Source of the DNA: an uncultured Flavobacteriales bacterium
GTDB taxonomy: Bacteria; Bacteroidota; Bacteroidia; Palsa-965
NCBI GenBank assembly: GCA_946478675.1
Contig: CAMLEF010000120.1
Coordinates: 1-11,732, forward strand
Length of the DNA stretch: 11,732 bases
Reading direction: 5' to 3'
The translations under genes were made by a program, and so were the position numbers. The notes under the pieces are model-generated. The model made no database searches, had not been told where the DNA came from, and saw only the letters and a program-made list of their open reading frames with translations. Numbering within the stretch: position 1 is the stretch's first letter; each line of letters begins with the position of its first letter. Shown here one piece after another: positions 6,267 through 11,732 of this stretch.

Positions 6267-6395
6267 GGTGCGAATTACGAATCACACGAATATCCGAATT
6301 GTACTTACTGCTTAGCAGCCGCAGATGCCTTCATTGCGGTAAACTGGAGGGAGGGTGCGAATTACGAATCACACGAATATCCGAATCGTACCTAC
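6234..6395. repeat. Direct duplication of the barrel gene 3' end and flank
   Basis: Copy 1 (about 6234-6309) covers the last 10 codons, the stop and 43 bases of flank. Copy 2 (about 6319-6395) lies 85-86 bases further on. Both read CCGCAGATGCC, a divergent stretch, GGTAA(A)CTGGAGG, then GGGTGCGAATTACGAATC and on to GTACYTACT. The non-coding half is nearly identical and the coding half has several changes, including loss of the stop codon (TAG to GAG) and a one-base insertion in copy 2. Confidence 0.85.
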
Positions 6396-6458
6396 TTCTC
6401 AGCATTCGCACCATTCGCTTATTCGTAATTCGCCTATTCGTAATCGATTCGTAATTCG
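6358..6458. repeat. Palindromic element C: CGAAT array facing an ATTCG array
   Basis: CGAAT occurs at 6358, 6365, 6374 and 6382 (spacing 7, 9, 8). After a 17-base gap the complement ATTCG occurs at 6404, 6413, 6421, 6428, 6436, 6447 and 6454 (mean spacing about 8). GCGAATTACGAAT on the left pairs with ATTCGTAATTCG on the right. It is a looser version of the octamer-pair plan seen in elements A, B and D. The left array also occurs in copy 1 of the upstream duplication. Confidence 0.65.
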
Positions 6459-6477
6459 GAACAAGTTTAGTTGGGAG

Positions 6478-6523
6478 AACAGGGAATCGGCGCAGGGAGG
6501 AGCCTGCTGCTGGTTCCCTGTTT
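6478..6523. terminator. Large stem-loop, possible terminator
   Basis: AACAGGGAA (6478-6486) pairs with TTCCCTGTT (6514-6522), with an inner GCAGG/CCTGC stem (6492-6496 with 6503-6507) and loop GAGGAG. It is followed by only three T and then GATTT, so it is not a classic intrinsic terminator. It lies 212 bases past the barrel gene and 120 bases before uvrB and may separate their transcripts. Confidence 0.35.
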
Positions 6524-6532
6524 GATTTACGG

Positions 6533-6615
6533 TCATTCGGGAATTCGGGGATTCGGATTTGTTAACCTTTACGAATTAGCGGGCGTCCAAATGACCGAAT
6601 GACCGAATGACCGAA
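6533..6615. repeat. Palindromic element D: three octamers facing three inverted octamers
   Basis: The left array is TCATTCGG, GAATTCGG, GGATTCGG (6533-6556). The right array is three exact copies of TGACCGAA (6592-6615), whose complement TTCGGTCA matches the left words. The 35-base centre is A+T-rich. It ends 17 bases before the -7 box of uvrB, so any hairpin would form just upstream of that promoter. Confidence 0.7.
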
Positions 6616-6631
6616 TGCCCCATTTCCACCG

Positions 6632-6639
6632 TACCTTTG
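6632..6639 (+). promoter_or_regulatory. -7 box of uvrB, near-leaderless
   Basis: TACCTTTG fits the Bacteroidota TAnnTTTG box exactly and ends five bases before the ATG at 6645. This places the transcript start at or next to the start codon. No TTG is seen at the usual -33 distance, so the upstream half is weak or supplied by other sequence. It also argues against the in-frame ATG at 6615. Confidence 0.5.
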
Positions 6640-6644
6640 CAGCG

Positions 6645-8684
6645 ATGAATTTTCAGCTCATTTCCGATTTCAAGCCCACCGGCGACCAGCCCGAAGCGAT
6701 CCGCCAGCTTTGCGAAGGTGTAAAGAACGGAACGCCTGCACAGACGCTGCTCGGTGTGACCGGTTCCGGCAAAACATTCACCGTCGCCAACGTGATCCAG
6801 CAGGTTGAAAAACCGACGCTGGTGCTTAGCCATAACAAAACGCTCGCAGCGCAGCTGTACAGCGAGTTCAAGCTTTTTTTTCCGAAGAACGCCGTCGAAT
6901 ATTTCGTTTCCTACTACGATTATTACCAACCGGAAGCCTACATCGCTTCGTCGGATACGTACATTGAAAAAGACCTGCAGATCAACGACGAGATCGAGAA
7001 GCTGCGACTGAGCGCGACCTCTTCCCTGCTCTCCGGCCGCCGCGACGTGATCGTCATTTCTTCCGTTTCCTGCATCTACGGCATCGGTAACCCGGACGAA
7101 TTTTCGCAGAGCGTCATCCACATCAAAAAAGGACAGACGATCAGCCGCAACAAATTCCTGCACACGCTGGTGAACTCGCTTTATTCACGCACCGAAGCCG
7201 AATTCCACCGCGGCAATTTCCGTGTGAAAGGCGACACCGTCGATATCTACCTCGCTTATGCGGATTATGCCGTGCGCGTCGTTTTCTGGGGCGACGAGAT
7301 CGAGACGATCGAATCGTTCGAAGTGACTTCCGGGCAGATGCTCGAGAAATACGACAGCCTGAACATTTATCCCGCGAACATTTTCGTCACTTCGCAGGAT
7401 ACGATGAAAGGCGCCATCCGCGGCATCCAGGATGACCTGGTGAAGCAGGTGGAATATTTCAAGTCGCTCGACAAACATCTCGAAGCGAAACGTCTCGAAG
7501 ACCGCGTGACGTTCGACATGGAAATGATGCGCGAGCTCGGTTACTGCTCCGGCATCGAAAACTATTCGCGCTACTTCGACGGACGCTCGCCGGGATCACG
7601 GCCGTTCTGTCTCCTCGATTATTTCCCGGATGATTACCTGATGGTGATCGACGAGAGCCACGTCACGTTGCCGCAGGTGCGCGCGATGTGGGGCGGCGAC
7701 CGTTCCCGCAAGGAAGCGCTGGTGGAATACGGCTTCCGTCTTCCCGCCGCGCTCGACAACCGCCCGCTGAAATTCGACGAGTTCGAAGCGATGCAGAACC
7801 AAACCATTTACGTGAGCGCAACGCCGGCAGAATACGAATTGCAGAAGAGCGAAGGCGTCGTGGTGGAACAGGTCATCCGTCCGACCGGCCTGCTCGACCC
7901 GATGATCGAAGTGCGCCCGAGCAAAGGACAGGTGGACGATCTGCTCGATGAAATTCACCGCGTGGTCGAGCGTGACGAACGCATACTGGTGACGACGCTG
8001 ACGAAGCGCATGGCCGAAGAACTGACGAAATATTTCGCGGGGCTCGGCGTGCGTTGTCGCTACATTCACTCCGACGTCGATACGCTGGAGCGCGTGGAGA
8101 TCATGCAGGATTTGCGCAAAGGCTTGTTCGACGTGCTCGTCGGCATCAACCTGCTGCGGGAAGGTCTCGACTTGCCGGAGGTTTCGCTGGTGGCGATCCT
8201 CGACGCGGACAAAGAAGGCTTCCTCCGCTCGGAACGCTCGCTGGTACAAACGGTGGGCCGCGCCGCGCGTAACGTGAACGGCAAAGTCATCATGTACGCC
8301 GACAGGATCACCGACTCGATGCAAAAAACGCTTTCTGAAACGGACCGCCGCCGCAAACGACAGATCGAATATAACTTCGAGCACAACATCACGCCGCGGC
8401 AGATCGTCAAAGCGAAAGATGCGCTCAGCGCCGTACTCGAAAAGACACGCGGCTCTTCGAAGAAAACGGAGAAGCCGGATTATTACGTCGAGCCGGAACC
8501 GGGTATCCGCGATCTTGCAGCAGAGCCGGTCATGAATTACATGACGAAGGAGCAGTTGCAAAAAGCGATCGCACAAACGCGTAAATCAATGGAAGGGGCC
8601 GCGAAAGAAATGGACTTTATCGAAGCGGCGCGACTGCGGGATGAGATGTTCGTGCTGGAAAGGTTGCTGAAGGAGAAAAAATAG
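6645..8684 (+). CDS. uvrB: UvrB, excinuclease ABC subunit B
   Basis: The damage-verifying helicase-like subunit of UvrABC nucleotide excision repair. It is loaded by UvrA, opens the helix at the lesion and recruits UvrC for incision. It is 679 residues long, the usual length. Seen: FKPTGDQPEAI (9-19) at the N-terminus, Walker A GVTGSGKT (37-44), the beta-hairpin lesion-sensing region YYDYYQPEAY (90-99), the Walker B-like DESH (336-339), helicase motifs including the YVSATP and GINLLREGLDLPEV segments, and QTVGRAARN (motif VI). A C-terminal UVR domain from about residue 635 ends FIEAARLRDEMFVLERLL and would contact UvrC. The start at 6645 follows the family N-terminus and the promoter; the ATG at 6615 would add ten odd residues. 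No LexA-type box was recognised upstream. A strong terminator and a degraded copy of its own tail follow. Confidence 0.98.
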   Translation: MNFQLISDFKPTGDQPEAIRQLCEGVKNGTPAQTLLGVTGSGKTFTVANVIQQVEKPTLVLSHNKTLAAQLYSEFKLFFPKNAVEYFVSYYDYYQPEAYIASSDTYIEKDLQINDEIEKLRLSATSSLLSGRRDVIVISSVSCIYGIGNPDEFSQSVIHIKKGQTISRNKFLHTLVNSLYSRTEAEFHRGNFRVKGDTVDIYLAYADYAVRVVFWGDEIETIESFEVTSGQMLEKYDSLNIYPANIFVTSQDTMKGAIRGIQDDLVKQVEYFKSLDKHLEAKRLEDRVTFDMEMMRELGYCSGIENYSRYFDGRSPGSRPFCLLDYFPDDYLMVIDESHVTLPQVRAMWGGDRSRKEALVEYGFRLPAALDNRPLKFDEFEAMQNQTIYVSATPAEYELQKSEGVVVEQVIRPTGLLDPMIEVRPSKGQVDDLLDEIHRVVERDERILVTTLTKRMAEELTKYFAGLGVRCRYIHSDVDTLERVEIMQDLRKGLFDVLVGINLLREGLDLPEVSLVAILDADKEGFLRSERSLVQTVGRAARNVNGKVIMYADRITDSMQKTLSETDRRRKRQIEYNFEHNITPRQIVKAKDALSAVLEKTRGSSKKTEKPDYYVEPEPGIRDLAAEPVMNYMTKEQLQKAIAQTRKSMEGAAKEMDFIEAARLRDEMFVLERLLKEKK

Positions 8685-8693
8685 TCGTCGGAA

Positions 8694-8743
8694 AAAAAAG
8701 TAAACCTCGAAGGTTTTCGCAAACCTTCGAGGTTTACTTTTTT
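8694..8743. terminator. Perfect 23-bp hairpin terminator after uvrB
   Basis: The left arm 8694-8716 (six A, then GTAAACCTCGAAGGTTT) is the exact inverted complement of 8721-8743, with loop TCGC. On the plus strand it ends in six T, nine bases past the uvrB stop, which is classic. The symmetric A-run makes it able to work in both directions, though no minus-strand gene reaches it. Confidence 0.88.
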
Positions 8744-8823
8744 CAAATGCGATGGCCTTCATCGAAGCGCGATTACAGGACGAGATATTCGCGCGGAAAA
8801 ATTGCTGAAGGAGAGAAAAAAAT
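8744..8823 (+). pseudogene. Degraded second copy of the uvrB 3' end
   Basis: The stretch aligns with the last 80 bases of uvrB. ATGGCCTTCATCGAAGCGCG matches ATGGACTTTATCGAAGC.GCG, and TTGCTGAAGGAG is identical. Read from 8752 it gives MAFIEARLQDEIFARKNC then a stop, against MDFIEAARLRDEMFVLERLL in uvrB. It has lost one codon and one further base, the latter shifting the frame. Several differences are synonymous (TTT/TTC, CTG/TTA, GAT/GAC), so the copy seems to have diverged partly while coding, or came from a related uvrB allele. The uvrB terminator lies between the two copies. It codes for nothing useful now. Confidence 0.75.
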
Positions 8824-8825
8824 AA

Positions 8826-8971
8826 TCCCGGAGGAACGACACTCGTAGTAAAATATAAGAATGGAAAAACAGGAGCCCCGGAGGGGCGGCACTTGCTCCC
8901 GACCAGTGCCGCCCCTCCGGGGCTCTTCCATTGTTGGTGTTTCATTTACAACGAGTGTCGTCCCTCCGGGA
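8826..8971. repeat. Nested G+C-rich palindrome (two stems)
   Basis: This occupies most of the 386-base gap between uvrB and the M28 gene. The outer arms TCCCGGAGGAACGACACTCGT (8826-8846) and its complement (8951-8971) pair at 20 of 21 positions. The inner arms (8873-8893, GAGCCCCGGAGGGGCGGCACT, and 8905-8925) pair perfectly over 21 bp with an 11-base loop. The sequence between the stems also pairs in part (AATGGAA with TTCCATT). Outer and inner arms share the CCCGGAGG.ACGRCACT motif, as if one unit were nested in another of its kind. A half copy lies at 5142-5168. The sequence resembles CCCGGAGGGACG repeats I recall from intergenic DNA of other Bacteroidota. Confidence 0.85.
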
Positions 8972-9044
8972 CTATTGATTACTGTCATTTTTACAAGCGG
9001 TAACGACAGCCTTCGGGCGGCAAAAAATTATCCGCGTTAGCTAT

Positions 9045-9052
9045 TACCTTTA
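9045..9052 (+). promoter_or_regulatory. Possible -7 box of the M28 peptidase gene
   Basis: TACCTTTA differs from TAnnTTTG at the last base and lies 18 bases before the ATG at 9071. No TTG is found at the expected -33 distance, so this is a weak call. No Shine-Dalgarno sequence is visible. Confidence 0.35.
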
Positions 9053-9070
9053 CCCGACCAACCGCTTCCT

Positions 9071-10486
9071 ATGAAACGACTTCTTCTCCTGTCCGGCTGC
9101 GCGGCGATCGCGTCGGTGGTTTTCTTCTCCTTCAAAAACGACAACAGCAGGCTCGTCACTTCTTCCGACAACGACTCGACGGTGATTTCGAAAATTTACC
9201 GCGAAGCGATGGTGAACGGAGAAGCGTACGAGAATCTCCGCGGACTTTGCACGACTGCGCCGAAACGTCTCAGCGGATCTCCCGGCGCGCAGAAGGCCGT
9301 CGATTACATGGAAAGCGTGATGAAGAAATGCGGCTTCGATAAAGTCTGGCTGCAGCCGTGCATGGTGCCACATTGGGTGCGCGGCGAAGCGGAACAGGGC
9401 GAGCTCATCGTGCAGGGCAACGGGAAACCGGCCCGTTACCACATGAACGTTTGCGCGCTCGGCGGTTCCGTTGCAACGCCGAAAGAAGGAATTACGGCTC
9501 CCGTTGTAGAAGTCGGCAGCTTCGAGGAGCTCGACAAGCTCGGCCGCAAAGGCGTGGAAGGCAAGATCGTTTTCTTCAACCATAAATTCGACGAGAGCAA
9601 GCTCAATACGTTCGAAGGTTATGGTGAAGCCGTGCAGTACCGCTGGCAGGGACCGCCCGCTGCGGAGAAATACGGCGCGGTAGCGGTGCTCGTCCGTTCG
9701 GTTACCAGCGCGCTCGACACGTTCCCGCATACCGGCACCACGCGCAACGATTCACTCGCCCCGAAAATTCCGGCAGCTGCGCTTTCCACCCTGGATGCAG
9801 AAACTCTCCACAGCCGCATGGCAAAAGGAGAAAAGCTCAGCTTCTTCCTGAAGATGAATTGCCAGTGGCTCGCGGATGAAAAATCCTACAACGTCATCGG
9901 CGAGATCACCGGCAGCGAGCACCCGGAACAGGTCATCGTTGTGGGCGGCCACCTCGATGCGTGGGAGCTCGGTGATGGTGCGCACGACGACGGCGCGGGC
10001 GTAACACAGAGCGTGGAAGCGATTCGCCTTTTCAAAGCGCTCGGCATTCGCCCGAAGCATACGATCCGTTGCGTAGCGTTCATGAATGAAGAGAACGGCG
10101 GTCGCGGCGGACATGCGTATGCGGATTCGGCGATCGCGAAAAATGAAAAGCACATCGCGGGACTCGAATCGGATGCGGGCGGATTTACACCGCGCGGTTT
10201 CGGACTGGAAATGTCGGCGGAGCAAAAAGCGAAAGTCCGTTCGTGGGCGCCGCTCTTTCTCCCCTACGGCGTCTACGATTTCACGCACGACGACGGCGGC
10301 GCGGATATCGGTCCGCTCGCTAAACAAGGCACCGCGCTGATCGGCTTAGAGCCCGACGGTTCGCGTTACTTCGATTATCACCACACGGAAGACGACGTTT
10401 TCAGAAACGTCAACAAGCGCGAGCTGCACATGGGCGCCGCCAGTCTCTCCGCGATGATCTATCTCATCGACAAATACGGGTTGTGA
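9071..10486 (+). CDS. M28 family zinc peptidase with PA domain (carboxypeptidase Q-like)
   Basis: A 471-residue exported metallopeptidase of family M28, closest in layout to plasma glutamate carboxypeptidase (carboxypeptidase Q). Seen: a hydrophobic N-terminal export segment (1-21); an N-terminal peptidase part; a protease-associated insert (about 140-265, with EGKIVFFN and GAVAVLVRS); and the two-zinc catalytic core. The core has GHLDAWELG (H294, D296) with DD at 306-307, MNEENGG (338-344; E340 as general base, E341 as zinc ligand), ESDAGG (366-371; D368) and YHHTEDD (H438). All expected ligands are present, so the enzyme should be active on peptides in the periplasm or at the cell surface. 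LLSGC at residues 6-10 resembles a lipobox, but the hydrophobic stretch continues past the cysteine, so lipidation is doubtful. The preferred substrate cannot be read from sequence. Confidence 0.92.
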   Translation: MKRLLLLSGCAAIASVVFFSFKNDNSRLVTSSDNDSTVISKIYREAMVNGEAYENLRGLCTTAPKRLSGSPGAQKAVDYMESVMKKCGFDKVWLQPCMVPHWVRGEAEQGELIVQGNGKPARYHMNVCALGGSVATPKEGITAPVVEVGSFEELDKLGRKGVEGKIVFFNHKFDESKLNTFEGYGEAVQYRWQGPPAAEKYGAVAVLVRSVTSALDTFPHTGTTRNDSLAPKIPAAALSTLDAETLHSRMAKGEKLSFFLKMNCQWLADEKSYNVIGEITGSEHPEQVIVVGGHLDAWELGDGAHDDGAGVTQSVEAIRLFKALGIRPKHTIRCVAFMNEENGGRGGHAYADSAIAKNEKHIAGLESDAGGFTPRGFGLEMSAEQKAKVRSWAPLFLPYGVYDFTHDDGGADIGPLAKQGTALIGLEPDGSRYFDYHHTEDDVFRNVNKRELHMGAASLSAMIYLIDKYGL

Positions 10487-10489
10487 TAA

Positions 10490-10656
10490 TTTGTTAATGG
10501 GTTAATGTGCTAATCTGCTAATGCCCGCGAAATGCTTGCGCTCATTAAAAATTCAATCTTCTTTTTCAGGAAAATGAAGTCTGAAAAGAATAGTTGAATT
10601 TTGAATGCGGGAGGCCAGTGCGTATCAGCACATTGTCACATTAGCAAATTAGCAAA
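10490..10656. repeat. Composite palindromic element B: paired octamer arrays (4 + 4) with nested arms
   Basis: This begins four bases past the M28 stop codon. The outer left array is TTTGTTAA, TGGGTTAA, TGTGCTAA, TCTGCTAA (10490-10521). The outer right array is TCAGCACA, TTGTCACA, TTAGCAAA, TTAGCAAA (10625-10656). Inner arms AAAATTCAA (10547-10555) and TTGAATTTT (10594-10602) are followed by TTCTTTTTCAG with CTGAAAAGAA and an 11-base loop. The unit count, order of arms and TGTGCYRA core match element A, so the two are related, though most bases differ. It may also end the M28 transcript. Confidence 0.8.
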
Positions 10657-10707
10657 TTGAATACCCCTATCGGCAAAACCTATTTCCACCGGCCGCCGAA
10701 ATCTGAC

Positions 10708-10715
10708 TATCTTTG
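10708..10715 (+). promoter_or_regulatory. -7 box of the thioredoxin gene
   Basis: TATCTTTG is an exact TAnnTTTG box, 41 bases before the ATG. TTTC at 10683-10686, 21 bases upstream, is a near match to the -33 element. TACCCCTATCGG (10662-10673) just upstream resembles half of the inverted repeat found before the barrel gene. Confidence 0.55.
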
Positions 10716-10756
10716 ATCCACGAAATCAAAAAATACTCATCATAAAATCCAGAACC

Positions 10757-11074
10757 ATGGCCATTGAAATCACCGACGCCAACTTTGAAGAACTCGTTGC
10801 TAAATCCGACAAGCCTGTGATGCTCGACTTTTGGGCAGAATGGTGCGGACCCTGCCGCATGGTAGGCCCGATCGTTGAGGAAATCGGCAAAGAGAACGAA
10901 GGCAAAGCTGTCATCGGCAAACTCGACGTAGACAACAACCCGAACGTTTCGATGCAGTTCGGTATCCGCAATATCCCGACGATCCTTTTCTTTAAAAACG
11001 GACAGGTCGTTGATAAACAAGTGGGCGCAGTTCCGAAAAACGTGCTCGAAGCAAAACTGAAGGCGCTCCTGTAG
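10757..11074 (+). CDS. trxA: Thioredoxin
   Basis: A 105-residue cytoplasmic thioredoxin, the general disulfide reductase recycled by thioredoxin reductase. Seen: the FWAEWCGPC active site with W29, C30 and C33; the buried aspartate equivalent in MLDFWA (D24); P38 after the active-site helix (MVGPIV); the cis-proline P74 in RNIPT; and the closing glycine motif GQVVDKQVGAVP. There is no signal peptide, and the length is standard. It is transcribed alone, between its own promoter and a strong terminator. The gene symbol is given on family grounds; a genome may hold several such copies. Confidence 0.96.
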   Translation: MAIEITDANFEELVAKSDKPVMLDFWAEWCGPCRMVGPIVEEIGKENEGKAVIGKLDVDNNPNVSMQFGIRNIPTILFFKNGQVVDKQVGAVPKNVLEAKLKALL

Positions 11075-11119
11075 CGGAAGCCGGGTTATCCCGGAGTTGT
11101 TTCAAAAAATTCAAAAGAA

Positions 11120-11146
11120 GGCAGCCCCGCCGGGTTGTCTTTTTTT
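11120..11146 (+). terminator. Intrinsic terminator of the thioredoxin gene
   Basis: GGCAGCCC (11120-11127) pairs with GGGTTGTC (11132-11139), with two G-T wobbles and loop CGCC. Seven T follow (11140-11146). It lies 45 bases past the stop. A small perfect hairpin, CCGGG-TTAT-CCCGG, sits before it at 11081-11094. Confidence 0.85.
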
Positions 11147-11165
11147 ATGCACCGAATTTTCCCCT

Positions 11166-11732
11166 ATGCGTTTGCTGATCCCCGCCCTTTGTGTTGCGCT
11201 GCTTTCCGGCTGCGGAAATTCCGACGATAAAAAAGAAAAAGAAGATGCCGTTACCGTGACGGAATTTGCGGCCGGTTATCATTTTGCGCACCCGGATGCC
11301 GTGAGCACATTGCCCGATACGCTGCACGAAATTTCCGGCAATATCGTGCTCGACGCTTCTACGATCGCCTGCATCCAGGATGAGAACGGCATTCTTTTCT
11401 TTTACGATTTCGTGAACAACCGCATCAGCAAACAGTTCTCCTTCGGGCCCAACGGCGATTACGAAGACCTGGCGCGTGTCGGCAAAAGCATGTACGTGCT
11501 GCGCAGCGACGGCGTGCTGTTGCGCATCCCGGATTTCGAAAAACAAACGCGCGTGGATTCTGCTTTCGTGACGTTTGTTCCGGCCGACAACAGCGAAGGT
11601 TTGTATTACGAGAAAAACACCAACCAGCTCTGGATCGCCTGCAAAAGCTCGGACGACCAGTCGGCGTCGGATAAGGACAGGCGTTCGATCTACGCGTACG
11701 ATCTCGCGAAACGGGAGCTCGTGCCGAAACCT
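11166..11732 (+). CDS. Lipoprotein, SdiA-regulated/YjiK-like beta-propeller, 3' end missing
   Basis: The first 189 codons of an exported lipoprotein that runs off the window. Seen: MRLLIPALCVALLSGC with lipobox LSGC and lipidated cysteine 16; an acidic and lysine-rich linker (DDKKEKED); then LPDTLHEISG (48-57), a repeat unit TIACIQDENGILFFYDF (65-81), FGPNGDYEDLARVG (91-104), MYVLRSDGVLLRI and NSEGLYYE. The EISG, DENG and NGDYE...V motifs with short beta-propeller blades recall the SdiA-regulated (YjiK-like) family, which is usually extracytoplasmic. Function within that family is unclear, so only the fold and location are suggested. It starts 20 bases after the T-run of the thioredoxin terminator, with no TAnnTTTG box in between, so its promoter is unidentified. 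Confidence 0.75.
   Translation, partial: MRLLIPALCVALLSGCGNSDDKKEKEDAVTVTEFAAGYHFAHPDAVSTLPDTLHEISGNIVLDASTIACIQDENGILFFYDFVNNRISKQFSFGPNGDYEDLARVGKSMYVLRSDGVLLRIPDFEKQTRVDSAFVTFVPADNSEGLYYEKNTNQLWIACKSSDDQSASDKDRRSIYAYDLAKRELVPKP

Noticed and set aside
6615..6644. Upstream ATG for uvrB at 6615
   Set aside because: Would add ten residues not found in the family and places the -7 box inside the coding region.
7596..8576. 326-codon minus-strand frame opposite uvrB
   Set aside because: Lies entirely within the highly conserved uvrB gene; composition is shadow-like.
8586..8988. Minus-strand frames across the uvrB terminator and nested palindrome
   Set aside because: They run through hairpin repeats and a terminator, with translations dictated by the palindromes.
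9086..9100. Lipobox LLSGC in the M28 peptidase
   Set aside because: The cysteine is at residue 10 in the middle of the hydrophobic stretch, too early for a normal lipoprotein signal; kept only as a doubt in the gene entry.
9050..9730. 226-codon minus-strand frame opposite the M28 gene
   Set aside because: Antisense to conserved peptidase sequence, no motif.
10490..10656. CRISPR array
   Set aside because: The 8-bp units are contiguous without spacers and are arranged as inverted pairs; no cas genes are present.

Overview
The window is chromosomal DNA from a member of the Bacteroidota. The evidence is a secreted protein with a type IX secretion (Por) sorting domain, several promoters with the Bacteroidota -7 box TAnnTTTG, starts without clear Shine-Dalgarno sequences, and lipoproteins and a predicted outer-membrane barrel typical of the phylum. 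The G+C content is fairly high for the phylum, so long spurious open frames run opposite or out of frame to most real genes. I cannot fix the genus.

Layout. Eight protein genes are supported. The first is the 5'-truncated end of a GT39 membrane glycosyltransferase (+, 2-1603). A minus-strand block follows: a secreted thioredoxin-fold protein with a T9SS tail (1873-3531), a small lipoprotein (3653-4174) and a DPM-like GT2 glycosyltransferase (4263-5015). Then come plus-strand genes: a predicted outer-membrane barrel protein (5391-6266), uvrB (6645-8684), an M28 zinc peptidase (9071-10486), thioredoxin (10757-11074) and a beta-propeller-like lipoprotein cut by the window end (11166 onward). No RNA gene, CRISPR array, insertion sequence or phage gene was seen.

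How the genes relate. The flanking genes are ordinary housekeeping or envelope functions and do not form one operon. The GT2 enzyme resembles those that charge polyprenyl phosphate with a sugar, and the GT39 enzyme is of the type that uses such lipid-linked sugars, so they may act in one envelope-glycan pathway. They are on opposite strands about 2.7 kb apart. Two thioredoxin-fold proteins occur, one cytoplasmic and one exported.

The unusual content lies between the genes. Several gaps hold arrays of 8-bp-periodic words arranged as inverted pairs: four plus four octamers at 5035-5281 and at 10490-10656, three plus three at 6533-6615, and a looser CGAAT/ATTCG version at 6358-6458. The two largest share the same nested build: octamers outside, then a TTGAA/TTCAA arm, then a centre. 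A G+C-rich nested palindrome at 8826-8971 has a half copy inside the 5035-5281 element. In addition, the 3' ends of two genes (the barrel gene and uvrB) are partly duplicated just downstream of themselves. These intergenic palindromes are the best candidate in the window for something not yet described. They could be REP-like mobile or structural elements, transcribed hairpins, or both.
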